Assembly (NCBI GenBank): GCA_037968895.1
Contig: JBBKWJ010000114.1
Coordinates: forward strand, 1-29,522
DNA: 29,522 bases
Reading direction: 5' to 3'
DNA from: JBBKWJ01 sp037968895
Lineage (GTDB): Bacteria; Actinomycetota; Acidimicrobiia; Acidimicrobiales; SZUA-35
A program made the position numbers and the translations under genes. This document shows, piece after piece, positions 8,553-15,298 of this stretch (position 1 is the stretch's first letter; each line of letters begins with the position of its first letter). Below the pieces are notes generated by a model. It was not told the origin of the DNA, did not search any database, and worked only from the letters and a program-made list of their open reading frames with translations.

Positions 8553-9221
8553 TTACTCCTCTGACGATCCCTCGTCGGACGAGGACTCTTCGCCGTCTTC
8601 ACCCTCAGCAGCTTCGAGGGCTTCGGCTTCAAGCTCAGCCTCTTCTTCTTCGGCTGTCTTGGAGATACGGGTTGCGACAGGGGCGGCGACGGTGATGTTG
8701 TCGCCGACTCGGGTGGTGACACCCTCGGGAAGCTTCAATTCGCCAAGCGAGAGGCGATGCTCGATGGTCATACCCGAGATATCGGCGTCGATTGAAACCG
8801 GAATCTGTGATGGCTTTACGAGAACGCGCAACTGGTGCATCTTCTGCTCGACGAGTGCGCCAGCTTCAGCGACGGCGACAGAGTGGCCGGTGATGTGGAT
8901 TGGCACGACGACCTGGATTGGCACGTCTGGGTCGACACGCATGAAGTCGGCGTGGGTAACGGTTCGCTTGATTGCATCCCGCTGGATTGCTCGCAAGATG
9001 ACGGTTTCGCTGCCACCGTCGACCGCAAGGGTGATGACGGTGTTGAGACCGTGGTCGGTCTTCATCGCGTGGCGAAGCTCGACGTAGTCAACCGAGACCG
9101 AGACTGGGTCTTTCCCCATGCCGTATACAACGCCAGGCAGTGTGCCTTCGTTGCGAAGGCGGCGGGATTCAGCGGAGCCGAGTGTTCGGCCGGTATGCGC
9201 AGTGACGACGGTCAGATCCAT
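8553..9221 (-). CDS. rplY: 50S ribosomal protein bL25, CTC/TL5 long form
   Basis: 222 residues, the two-domain (CTC/TL5) version. The N-terminal domain (about 1-95) binds 5S rRNA and begins with a typical L25 region, RTLGSAESRRLRNEGTLPGV, including the GVVYGMG turn. The C-terminal beta domain runs to about residue 190. It ends in a strongly acidic tail of Glu, Asp and Ser (about 190-222), a common feature of actinobacterial L25. The start ATG 9221 has a clear AGGAAG site 5-6 nt upstream. A 133-base gap containing two hairpins separates it from prs. Confidence 0.94.
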   Translation of the reverse strand: MDLTVVTAHTGRTLGSAESRRLRNEGTLPGVVYGMGKDPVSVSVDYVELRHAMKTDHGLNTVITLAVDGGSETVILRAIQRDAIKRTVTHADFMRVDPDVPIQVVVPIHITGHSVAVAEAGALVEQKMHQLRVLVKPSQIPVSIDADISGMTIEHRLSLGELKLPEGVTTRVGDNITVAAPVATRISKTAEEEEAELEAEALEAAEGEDGEESSSDEGSSEE

Positions 9222-9297
9222 GTTTCTTCCTCAACGAATTGCCCACGATAGGGCGCGGCGCCATTGGGGCGCACCAAGCGAGATAGCGTACCGCCGC

Positions 9298-9337
9298 GAG
9301 GTGCGGCTGCCACCTCATCGGCGACCGGTTCGTCGCC
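9298..9337 (-). promoter_or_regulatory. Two tandem hairpins in the prs-rplY gap
   Basis: The 133-base gap between prs and rplY holds two inverted repeats: GAGGTG 9298-9303 / CACCTC 9311-9316 with a 7-nt loop, and GGCGAC 9320-9325 / GTCGCC 9332-9337 with a 6-nt loop. No run of T follows on either strand, so this is not a normal intrinsic terminator. It may be a processing site or attenuation element; function is not shown. Confidence 0.4.
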
Positions 9338-9354
9338 AATCTGGTCGAAATCGA

Positions 9355-10347
9355 CTAATTCTGGTTTGCGCCACCGAAGATTTTGCTAACCGACGTGTCT
9401 TCAAACACGGCTCGTATAGCGTCGGCGATAAGCGGAGCCACCGAAAGTACCTCGAGCTTGTCGAACTGCTTCTCAGACGGCATCGGGAGGGTGTTGGTAA
9501 CAACAACCTTGTCAAGAACCGAGTTCTTCAGACGATCGATCGCAGGACCGCTGAACACGCCATGGGTTGCGGCCGCCATTACCGAGCTGGCGCCTCTCTC
9601 GACCAATAGCTCCGCGGCCGAGCAGATCGTGCCGGCGGTGTCGATCATGTCGTCGATGAGCACGCAGGGGCGTCCGTCAACGTCACCGACGATGTCTTTG
9701 GCCTCAACCATGTTCTTGACACCCTTGACCCGCCGCTTGTGGACGATGGCGAGGTCGGCCTCAAGGGCCTGGGCATATCGCTCGGCGACCTTCACTCGAC
9801 CGGCATCTGGGGAGACCACTACAAGGTCGCCACTGTGGTTCGACAAGTAGTCGACCAAGACGGGCATCGCGGTGAGGTGATCGACCGGGCCGTTAAAGAA
9901 CCCCTGGATCTGGCCGCTATGGAGGTCGATTGACACGAGCCGAGAGGCGCCAGCCGCTTTGAATAGGTCGGATACCAGCCGAGCTGTGATGGGCTCGCGG
10001 CCCTCGCTCTTGCGATCTTGCCGGGAATAGCCGTAGTAGGGCATGACTGCGGTGATTCGCTTGGCTGAGGCCCGACGAGCCGCGTCGACCATGATGAGGT
10101 GCTCGAAGATCGAGTCATTGATCGATCGCCCGTCAAATGAGCCGTGACTCTGAATGATGAAAACATCAGAGCCTCGCACCGACTCGCCAAACCGGCAGTG
10201 TGTTTCACCGTTTGCGAACTGGCTGAGGTGCGGCTCAGTGAGTTCGATGCGCAAAGCCTTTGCCACATCTATGGCCAGCTCGGTGCTATGCCGCCCAGCG
10301 AAAAGATGGAGCGTCTTCGTTGTGACGACTTCTCTACTGTGTTCCAT
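9355..10347 (-). CDS. prs: Ribose-phosphate pyrophosphokinase
   Basis: 330 residues. Makes PRPP from ribose 5-phosphate and ATP for nucleotide, histidine, tryptophan and, in actinobacteria, arabinan synthesis. Seen: LFAGRHSTELA at the N-terminus, the FANGE(T) motif with SVRGSDVFIIQSH, catalytic loop residues around MPYYGYSRQDRKSEGREPI, SIDLHSGQIQGFF (divalent-metal/phosphate region), VVSPDAGRVKVAERYA, and the PRPP-binding loop VLIDDMIDTAGTI. Length and motifs are those of a class I enzyme. The ATG at 10347 has GGGGAG only 2 nt upstream, which is tight. It follows the glmU-like gene by 59 bases, the usual actinobacterial order. Confidence 0.96.
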   Translation of the reverse strand: MEHSREVVTTKTLHLFAGRHSTELAIDVAKALRIELTEPHLSQFANGETHCRFGESVRGSDVFIIQSHGSFDGRSINDSIFEHLIMVDAARRASAKRITAVMPYYGYSRQDRKSEGREPITARLVSDLFKAAGASRLVSIDLHSGQIQGFFNGPVDHLTAMPVLVDYLSNHSGDLVVVSPDAGRVKVAERYAQALEADLAIVHKRRVKGVKNMVEAKDIVGDVDGRPCVLIDDMIDTAGTICSAAELLVERGASSVMAAATHGVFSGPAIDRLKNSVLDKVVVTNTLPMPSEKQFDKLEVLSVAPLIADAIRAVFEDTSVSKIFGGANQN

Positions 10348-10406
10348 GTCTCCCCATTCGCTAAGTGTGATGGCTCAGCAAGGCGTTCTCGACTGACATT
10401 CGACAG

Positions 10407-11507
10407 TCAACGGTCTCCGGCCCCTGCAGCATAGAAGGCTCCGGTGACGGTCGCCTCTTCGATAACCGAACCGGCTCGAAGTTCTGCAAACGGTCCCACT
10501 ACACAGTCGTCGCCAATTACCGCTGAACGGGCAGACGTCATCTCGACAACGCAGTCGTTTCCAACCCTGCACTCGACGAGCCTTGTGTTCGGGCCAATCC
10601 GCGAACGATCGCCGACAACGGTGGCCCCCTGCAGCATTGTTCCTGGAAAAAGTGTGATGTCTTTCCCAAGAAGAACGGTGGTGTCTACGTACGTGTGTGT
10701 TGGGTCGACCATCGTGACACCTCGCCGCATCCAATAGTCGTTCGTGCGGCGACGAAGCTCGGCCTCAGCATCGGCGAGCTGGAGTCTGGAGTCGACCGGA
10801 CGGAGATCGTGTGGGTTTGAGGCCACCGCTACGGCGGTGCGGTGACCGCTTTCGGCCAGGACCTCAACGATTGCATCGAGACTCGTCTGGCGATTGAACG
10901 GGTCAGGGCTCACTCGGCGAAGCACAGGGGCGAGAAGTTCACGCTTAACAATAAATATTCCGAGCGACTCGGCGCCGACGGTGAGCTCGTCAGATACCCG
11001 TTGCGGCGATCGGGTGATGGCGACGCAAGTGCCGCGCCGGTCGAGCACGATTCGGCTCGCAACCCCGGAGATGGGTTCAGCTGCGTCAGGGTCGCTCGAA
11101 ACCAACACCGTGCAAGCTGCCCCCTCATCCTGATGGACCGCAATCATCTCTGAGATAACGCTGGCGCTGATGAGAGGAAGGTCGGCGGGCAGAATCACAA
11201 TGTCGTCGTCGTCGCCCTCATCGAGGGCAGTTAAGCCAACCAATGCTGCGTCGGCATTACCGCGAGCTTCGCCCCGATTGACAAATCTGAGATTAAGGGC
11301 GGTCGGCTCGGCTGATACTCGCTTCGAGATCCACGCTCCGTCGGGGCCGGTGACGACCGAGGCTGCGCTGACTCCTGCATCGGCCAACGCACTTAACACG
11401 TACGACACCATCGGCCGCCCACAAAGAAGGTGGATCGGCTTCGGCCGAACTGAAAAGAGCGGCTCACCTGTTGCTGTTGCGATGACAAGAGCTCTCAGCG
11501 ACGACAC
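10407..11507 (-). CDS. Truncated, motif-degenerate GlmU-like protein
   Basis: 366 residues from GTG 11507, compared with roughly 450-490 for bifunctional GlmU. The N-terminal half is a nucleotidyltransferase fold. Aligned by eye, the activating loop AAGKGTRM of GlmU is here ATATGEPL, losing the G-x-G-T-R core and the catalytic Arg. The following Lys (RPKPIH) and GRPM are kept, as are a metal Asp in LPADLPLIS and a VDSRLQL segment where GlmU has VNNRLQL. The C-terminal half starts a left-handed beta helix (VDTTVLLGKDITLFPGTM onward) but stops after GPFAELRAGSVIEEATVTGAFY, before the region containing the acetyl-transfer His and acetyl-CoA site. Only 59 bases separate the stop from prs, leaving no room for a lost tail. 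Position upstream of prs marks it as the glmU orthologue; activity is doubtful. The open frame extends upstream into the tRNA, which is not coding. Confidence 0.8.
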   Translation of the reverse strand: MSSLRALVIATATGEPLFSVRPKPIHLLCGRPMVSYVLSALADAGVSAASVVTGPDGAWISKRVSAEPTALNLRFVNRGEARGNADAALVGLTALDEGDDDDIVILPADLPLISASVISEMIAVHQDEGAACTVLVSSDPDAAEPISGVASRIVLDRRGTCVAITRSPQRVSDELTVGAESLGIFIVKRELLAPVLRRVSPDPFNRQTSLDAIVEVLAESGHRTAVAVASNPHDLRPVDSRLQLADAEAELRRRTNDYWMRRGVTMVDPTHTYVDTTVLLGKDITLFPGTMLQGATVVGDRSRIGPNTRLVECRVGNDCVVEMTSARSAVIGDDCVVGPFAELRAGSVIEEATVTGAFYAAGAGDR

Positions 11508-11533
11508 AAAACGGTGCGAACTTCCTGTGTGGA

Positions 11534-11609
11534 TGGTTCCCGGGGCAGGACTCGAACCTACAACGGCTGGATTCAAAGTCCAGTGTTCTACCAATTGAAC
11601 TACCCGGGA
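11534..11609 (-). tRNA. tRNA-Gln (anticodon TTG)
   Basis: Reading the minus strand from 11609, TCCCGGG (11609-11603) pairs with CCCGGGA near the 3' end, then discriminator A and an encoded CCA (ending 11534). The anticodon stem CTGGA / TCCAG encloses CTTTGAA, giving anticodon TTG for CAA glutamine codons. The T arm contains GGTTCGAGTCC. The 76-nt length is normal. It lies 26 bases before the glmU-like start with no promoter-like box between, so the two may share a transcript. Confidence 0.95.
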
Positions 11610-11622
11610 TTACTAGGCGAAG

Positions 11623-11650
11623 ACGTTAGCGCAATTCAGAGCGACCCAAA
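11623..11650 (-). promoter_or_regulatory. Candidate promoter of tRNA-Gln
   Basis: On the minus strand, TTTGGG (11650-11645), a 16-nt spacer and TAACGT (11628-11623) resemble -35 and -10 boxes. Transcription would begin a few bases before the tRNA 5' end at 11609. Candidate only. Confidence 0.4.
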
Positions 11651-11688
11651 CGACCTGAGCGATCTCCGTCGAAATAACACCAGAACGC

Positions 11689-11717
11689 TTGGAGGCCTCG
11701 ACTGTGGCGGGTAGATT
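11689..11717 (+). promoter_or_regulatory. Candidate promoter of the bS22-type gene
   Basis: TTGGAG (11689-11694), exactly 17 nt, then TAGATT (11712-11717, matching TANNNT), 9 nt before the ATG at 11727. The predicted transcript would have almost no 5' leader, which agrees with the lack of a clear ribosome binding site. Confidence 0.5.
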
Positions 11718-11726
11718 CGTCGCCTC

Positions 11727-11825
11727 ATGGGATCGCTGATTAAAAAGCGTCGCAAACGTATGCGCAAGAAGAAGCATCGCAAGTTGCTTAAGCGCACACG
11801 CATCCAGCGTCGTAACAAGAAATAA
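11727..11825 (+). CDS. bS22-type small ribosomal protein (AURKAIP1/COX24 domain)
   Basis: A 32-residue, extremely basic protein beginning MGSLIKKRRKRMRKKKHRK and ending QRRNKK. More than half of its residues are Lys or Arg. It closely matches the short actinobacterial AURKAIP1/COX24-domain protein (mycobacterial form about 33 residues, MGSVIKKRRKRM...), which has been seen as an extra small-subunit ribosomal protein, bS22, in mycobacterial ribosome structures. It is too short for most ORF filters. It has its own promoter-like boxes, is divergent from tRNA-Gln, and is followed by a structured 3' region and terminator. Recognition is by sequence pattern and strong; its ribosomal role here is inferred from the family. 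Confidence 0.9.
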   Translation: MGSLIKKRRKRMRKKKHRKLLKRTRIQRRNKK

Positions 11826-11831
11826 ACGCCG

Positions 11832-11922
11832 GGCGAGCTTGCTCGCCTAGCCATACATCTCGCCGTTTCGTTCCCAACGGGCACGACTGCGACTCTCTCG
11901 ACTTCGCTCCGGCGAAAGCCGG
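11832..11922 (+). other. Structured 3' region after the bS22-type gene
   Basis: Directly after the stop codon is a hairpin GGCGAG-CTTG-CTCGCC (11832-11847) without a T run. Further on is CCGGC-GAAA-GCCGG (11909-11922), a GNRA-type tetraloop stem. The transcript would reach a strong terminator at 11971-11996, giving an unusually long 3' region of about 145 nt for a 99-nt gene. No known RNA family was recognised. Confidence 0.4.
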
Positions 11923-11970
11923 GCGGTTTGTAGCACCACCTCAGCAGGTAGGGACGGCGACCACAGACAA

Positions 11971-11996
11971 GGGATGCACCACTGTGCATCCCTTTT
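11971..11996 (+). terminator. Rho-independent terminator
   Basis: Perfect 9-bp stem GGGATGCAC (11971-11979) / GTGCATCCC (11984-11992), loop CACT, followed by TTTT; flanking AA/TT lengthens the stem to 11 bp. It ends the plus-strand bS22 transcript and lies just past the 3' end of the convergent ispE gene, where it might also act weakly in reverse. Confidence 0.88.
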
Positions 11997-12004
11997 GCTG
12001 GGTT

Positions 12005-12730
12005 CTAGGGTCCGTTCCATCCGGCTGGTGTCGTCGTGGCGAGCACTCTGCCGTCACCGCCAAAATGGCCTTCGACGAACCAGGTCGACCCGCTCCCGGC
12101 GAGCACCGGCGTCAGACCAGTGGCATCGCCGAGTTCGTCTCGGGCGCGGGCTAGCCCCGGTGCGTACGCGACGGCGGCAGCCTCAAGGTCGTTTGGCGAC
12201 GACGTGTTTGTCGGTCCACCCATCTCATCCCAGAGCCGGTAGATCGCGGGTGTTGGACACGGGATCGACGGCGTAACGAGAGTGAACTTGCGGGCCACGA
12301 ACGGCAATGGTTCGACTATCTCGCCGATCCCCGTTACTCGGGCCCGGCCACCCACCAGGCAGAAGGCGACGTCCGCCCCAAGTGACGCGGCCGCTTCAAG
12401 GTCAACAAACCCGAGCCAACGAAGCACCGCGCCGGCGTCAGAGGATCCTCCGCCGAGGCCCGCCTGGGAAGGGATTCGCTTCGTGAGTTCCACTCTCGCT
12501 TGCGCACCGGCGAGCGCAAGTGCTTTTGCGACCAGATTGGACGGCCCTGTCGGCACGTCGTCGGCGCCCCCCACAACACTCAGACCGGACTGCCCCTCTT
12601 CGACCACAAGCGTGTCGTGGAGATCGAGAGTGACCATCTCGGCGTCAATCAGATGGAAGCCGTCGTCGCGGAGACCGGTCATACGGAGCGAGAGTGTGAG
12701 CTTCGCTGGTGCGAGCAGTGTGTGGCGCAT
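12005..12730 (-). CDS. ispE: 4-diphosphocytidyl-2-C-methyl-D-erythritol kinase
   Basis: 241 residues, shorter than the common 280-310. GHMP kinase of the MEP pathway, phosphorylating CDP-methylerythritol toward isopentenyl diphosphate. Seen: substrate-binding Lys in APAKLTLSL (residues 7-15), the ATP loop GLGGGSSDAGAVL, LGADVAFCLVGG (usually ADVPF, here Pro replaced by Ala), and the late GHMP motif LAGSGSTWF. Shortening falls between motifs and in the C-terminal part rather than as an end truncation. Start ATG 12730 lies 11 bases after the rsmA stop, and rsmA-ispE is a standard actinobacterial pair. Identification is firm. Confidence 0.92.
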   Translation of the reverse strand: MRHTLLAPAKLTLSLRMTGLRDDGFHLIDAEMVTLDLHDTLVVEEGQSGLSVVGGADDVPTGPSNLVAKALALAGAQARVELTKRIPSQAGLGGGSSDAGAVLRWLGFVDLEAAASLGADVAFCLVGGRARVTGIGEIVEPLPFVARKFTLVTPSIPCPTPAIYRLWDEMGGPTNTSSPNDLEAAAVAYAPGLARARDELGDATGLTPVLAGSGSTWFVEGHFGGDGRVLATTTPAGWNGP

Positions 12731-12741
12731 AGGCCAGAATC

Positions 12742-13587
12742 TTAACCCTGGTTGCTCAGTTGGTCGGCCAGCCGGCCCCAGGCATCAAGCCCGAGTGTTT
12801 CGGCTCGGGCCGTCGGGTCGACCCCGGCAGCTTCAATCTGTTCGATTGACAGCACCGCGGAGAGCGAACGCCGCAGCATCTTGCGCCGCTGACCAAACCC
12901 TGCCCGCACGAGTCGTCGAACGGTGCGGAAGTCGCTGCTGATCGGCGGGGTCTCCCAGCGATCGATGCGCACTAGCACCGAATCGACCCTTGGCTGCGGG
13001 TGGAACAGTTGCGGAGGAACAGAGCCAACAACGCGAGCGCTCCCCCAATAGCTGGTCAGGACCGATGGAATCCCGTAGATCTTCGAACCAGGCCCTGCCG
13101 CTAATCGCTCGCCGACCTCTGCTTGCACCAGAACAAGCGCTCGGTGCATGAGCGGCTGGGTCGACAAGAGGTCGAGCAAGAGCGGACTAGAGATGTTGTA
13201 CGGCAGATTGGCGACCAACGCCCAGTCCTTCTCGCCGTAGACCGTCGAGAAATCGAAGGTCATCGCATCGGCCACCTTGATGTCAACTGCTGCGTCGCCG
13301 ATCACTTCCCTGAGCGCGGGCACGAGGTATTGGTCGAGCTCAACAACGGTCAGCGTGGTTTTGGCTCGAACCAGACCGACTGTGAGGGCGCCAAGGCCGG
13401 GGCCAACTTCGATGACCCTGTCGCCTTCGCCAACGCCAGCCAATCGGACGATCTTGTCGATCATCGACGGGTCACAGAGAAAGTTCTGTCCGAGGGCACG
13501 GGAGGCGGTGAGACCGTGACGGTCTAAGAGCTCGCGAATACTCGTGCGCGTCAGGTAGTCGGGCTGCGCCGGTTTGGGGTTGTTCAC
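12742..13587 (-). CDS. rsmA: 16S rRNA (adenine1518/1519-N6)-dimethyltransferase
   Basis: 281 residues. Dimethylates two adjacent adenines in helix 45 of 16S rRNA using SAM. Motifs: ALGQNFLCDPSMIDKIV near the N-terminus, SAM-binding VIEVGPGLGALT, acidic VVELDQYLVPAL, KVADAMTFDF, and the catalytic NLPYNISSPLL. The C-terminal helical domain contains FHPQPRVDSVLVR and FGQRRKMLRRSL, both typical. Start ATG 13587 sits 4 bases from the preceding rpf-like stop region, so the cluster is compact. Also known as ksgA. Confidence 0.96.
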   Translation of the reverse strand: MNNPKPAQPDYLTRTSIRELLDRHGLTASRALGQNFLCDPSMIDKIVRLAGVGEGDRVIEVGPGLGALTVGLVRAKTTLTVVELDQYLVPALREVIGDAAVDIKVADAMTFDFSTVYGEKDWALVANLPYNISSPLLLDLLSTQPLMHRALVLVQAEVGERLAAGPGSKIYGIPSVLTSYWGSARVVGSVPPQLFHPQPRVDSVLVRIDRWETPPISSDFRTVRRLVRAGFGQRRKMLRRSLSAVLSIEQIEAAGVDPTARAETLGLDAWGRLADQLSNQG

Positions 13588-13591
13588 CCGG

Positions 13592-14524
13592 TTAGCTTAT
13601 GTACGAGCCGCAATGCGGCCACGGCGAAGCGCCACTTGAGCGCCAGAGCGCGAGCGCCATCGAATCTTGGTCACCCGGCGAAGCGTCGCTTGGCACGACG
13701 CCAACCAGGTCGTCTCGGCCAGCAGAGCTGGCGACGTAGTCCCATGTTCCGATGCTGAACTGATACGCACCGAAGTAGAGGCCGTTGGAAGAGGCGATCT
13801 GGTAATTGCCGCCCGACTCGCACTGGCGCAGATTCGCCCACTGGTCAGCTGTCGGCTCACCGCCGCTTGACGCAGCTGGTTCTTCGGCTTGTGGGGCCTC
13901 GGTCACAGGAGCTTCAGTTGCTGGCGGAGCGGTCGTGGTCGGTGCCGCAGTGGTTGGTGCTGCGGTGGTTGGAGCCGCGGTGACGGGAGGCTCAGAGGTA
14001 GGCACTTCTGTCGAAGGAGCGGCCGTAGCCTCGGTTTCGTCAGATCCTGACTCTTCGGAGTCCGAGCTGTCAACCGGGCTCGTCGCATCGGTTGTGCTGC
14101 CTGATGCTCCTGGCGGTCGTCGCGTGGATGGAAGGTTCGGCGATGCCGTTTCATTTCCAAGCATCTGCTTCGTCAGGTCGTCAGTATTAATTACGACGGC
14201 CGAGCCACTCAATGACATCTCGGACGCATCGGCTCCTGCGTCGAAAAGGCGGCTCACATCGACCTCTATCTCGGAGGAGGCCACATCAGTTTGGCTGGTA
14301 GTCGGAGCGGCCGCCGTAACAACAACTTCTCCGTCGCCGCTCGCCCTGCTCGCAAGGATTACTGGGAGCGCGACAAGTGTGGCGAGGATACAGACCGCGA
14401 TACTCGCAGGACTGATTCCATTCGGCGATGGCCGACCTGTGGTCGAGTTCCATGGCGACGGGGGAGAATAACGACTACGCACCGTGCCCAAAAAGCTAAG
14501 AGCTTCGTAACGAAACCGCAACAT
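13592..14524 (-). CDS. Rpf-like transglycosylase with membrane anchor and Thr/Pro/Ala linker
   Basis: 310 residues. One hydrophobic segment at about 38-58 acts as an anchor or uncleaved signal. Residues about 85-225 form a low-complexity Ser/Thr/Glu/Pro/Ala linker with APTTA repeats. The C-terminal 85 residues are a resuscitation-promoting-factor domain: WANLRQCESGGNY with the catalytic Glu at 236, GLYFGAYQFSIGTWDYVA, and a late SPWPHCG; C235 and C305 are placed to form the usual disulfide. It should cleave peptidoglycan outside the membrane. The locus (tatD-X-rsmA) is where rpfB lies in many actinobacteria, but the DUF348 and G5 domains of RpfB are absent, so this is not a classical RpfB. 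Start ATG 14524 is 18 bases after tatD. Confidence 0.88.
   Translation of the reverse strand: MLRFRYEALSFLGTVRSRYSPPSPWNSTTGRPSPNGISPASIAVCILATLVALPVILASRASGDGEVVVTAAAPTTSQTDVASSEIEVDVSRLFDAGADASEMSLSGSAVVINTDDLTKQMLGNETASPNLPSTRRPPGASGSTTDATSPVDSSDSEESGSDETEATAAPSTEVPTSEPPVTAAPTTAAPTTAAPTTTAPPATEAPVTEAPQAEEPAASSGGEPTADQWANLRQCESGGNYQIASSNGLYFGAYQFSIGTWDYVASSAGRDDLVGVVPSDASPGDQDSMALALWRSSGASPWPHCGSYIS
13935..13979 (-). repeat. Three 15-bp tandem repeats in the rpf-like linker
   Basis: Three near-identical 15-mers (13935-13949, 13950-13964, 13965-13979; plus-strand form GTGGTTGGTGCTGCG) encode successive APTTA-type units. Copy number in such linkers can vary by slippage. Confidence 0.75.
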
Positions 14525-14542
14525 CAGAGGGTGGTCGTGCGG

Positions 14543-15298
14543 TCACAGACCAAAGAGACGATTCGTGTTATCCCAGGTCAAGGCAGAGAATTCGGCGATT
14601 GTGCAGGCCTTTTCAGCAGCCAAGAAATTTCCTACTTCGGCCACAAAAGCGGGCTGATTGGGCTTTCCGCGATACGGAACTGGGGCGAGATACGGCGAGT
14701 CAGTTTCAACGACGATGCGGTCGAGCGGGGTGAGTGCAGCGGCCTCTCGGATCTCTCCTGCAGTCTTGAAAGTCACGATTCCACTGAATGAAATATAGCC
14801 GCCACGCTCTAGGCACTTCTCTGCCTCACCTGGTCCACCGGTGAAACAATGAAAGACTGTGCGTTCGGGCATGCCCTCGGCGTCGAGCACCTCAAAGGTC
14901 TCGTCCCACGCTTCTCGGGTATGGATCACCAACGCCAAATCGTGCTCGTTGGCGAGCGCGATTTGAGCGATGAACGCCTGTCGTTGATCGTGCGGATTGG
15001 AATGGTTGTAGTGGTAGTCGAAACCGCATTCGCCAACGGCCACAACCTTCGGGTGCTCAAGAAGCTCAGCCAGACCATCGATGCCGTCCGAGGAGTCGTG
15101 TGGATGCACCCCGGCAGTGGCCCAGACGTTGTCGAATTGGCTCGCTATCTCTATCGCTCGACGCGAGTCGTCAACCGAACAGCCGACGGTCAAAAGTCGG
15201 CCGACGCCAGCCTCAGCGGCCAAAGCGACGGCCTCAGCCGGGTCAGTCTTCAATGACGTGAGGTGACAGTGGTTGTCGAACCACAAGGGCGCGGCCAT
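14543..15298 (-). CDS. tatD: TatD-family metal-dependent DNase
   Basis: 251 residues. TatD hydrolases are TIM-barrel enzymes with 3'-5' exonuclease or DNA-repair activity. Metal ligands are visible: H10 and H12 in FDNHCHL, the Glu in VGECGFDYHY, His in LVIHTREAWDE, His in VFHCFTGG, and the Asp of VETDSPYLAP. The ATG at 15298 overlaps the metG stop as TAATG, indicating coupled translation. metG-tatD-rpf-rsmA-ispE is a conserved actinobacterial run. Confidence 0.95.
   Translation of the reverse strand: MAAPLWFDNHCHLTSLKTDPAEAVALAAEAGVGRLLTVGCSVDDSRRAIEIASQFDNVWATAGVHPHDSSDGIDGLAELLEHPKVVAVGECGFDYHYNHSNPHDQRQAFIAQIALANEHDLALVIHTREAWDETFEVLDAEGMPERTVFHCFTGGPGEAEKCLERGGYISFSGIVTFKTAGEIREAAALTPLDRIVVETDSPYLAPVPYRGKPNQPAFVAEVGNFLAAEKACTIAEFSALTWDNTNRLFGL

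Noticed and set aside
11508..11594. Upstream extension of the glmU-like frame (MVEHWTLNPAVVGSSPAPGT)
   Set aside because: This is the translated form of the tRNA-Gln gene, a well-known annotation artefact.
11636..11989. 117-residue Arg-rich minus-strand frame
   Set aside because: Antisense to the bS22-type gene and the terminator; its composition reflects those elements.
13935..13979. Possible CRISPR or VNTR array
   Set aside because: Only three 15-bp units, in frame and without spacers; it is a coding linker repeat.
13806..14471. 221-residue plus-strand frame rich in Gly, Ala and Val
   Set aside because: Antisense to the low-complexity linker of the rpf-like gene.
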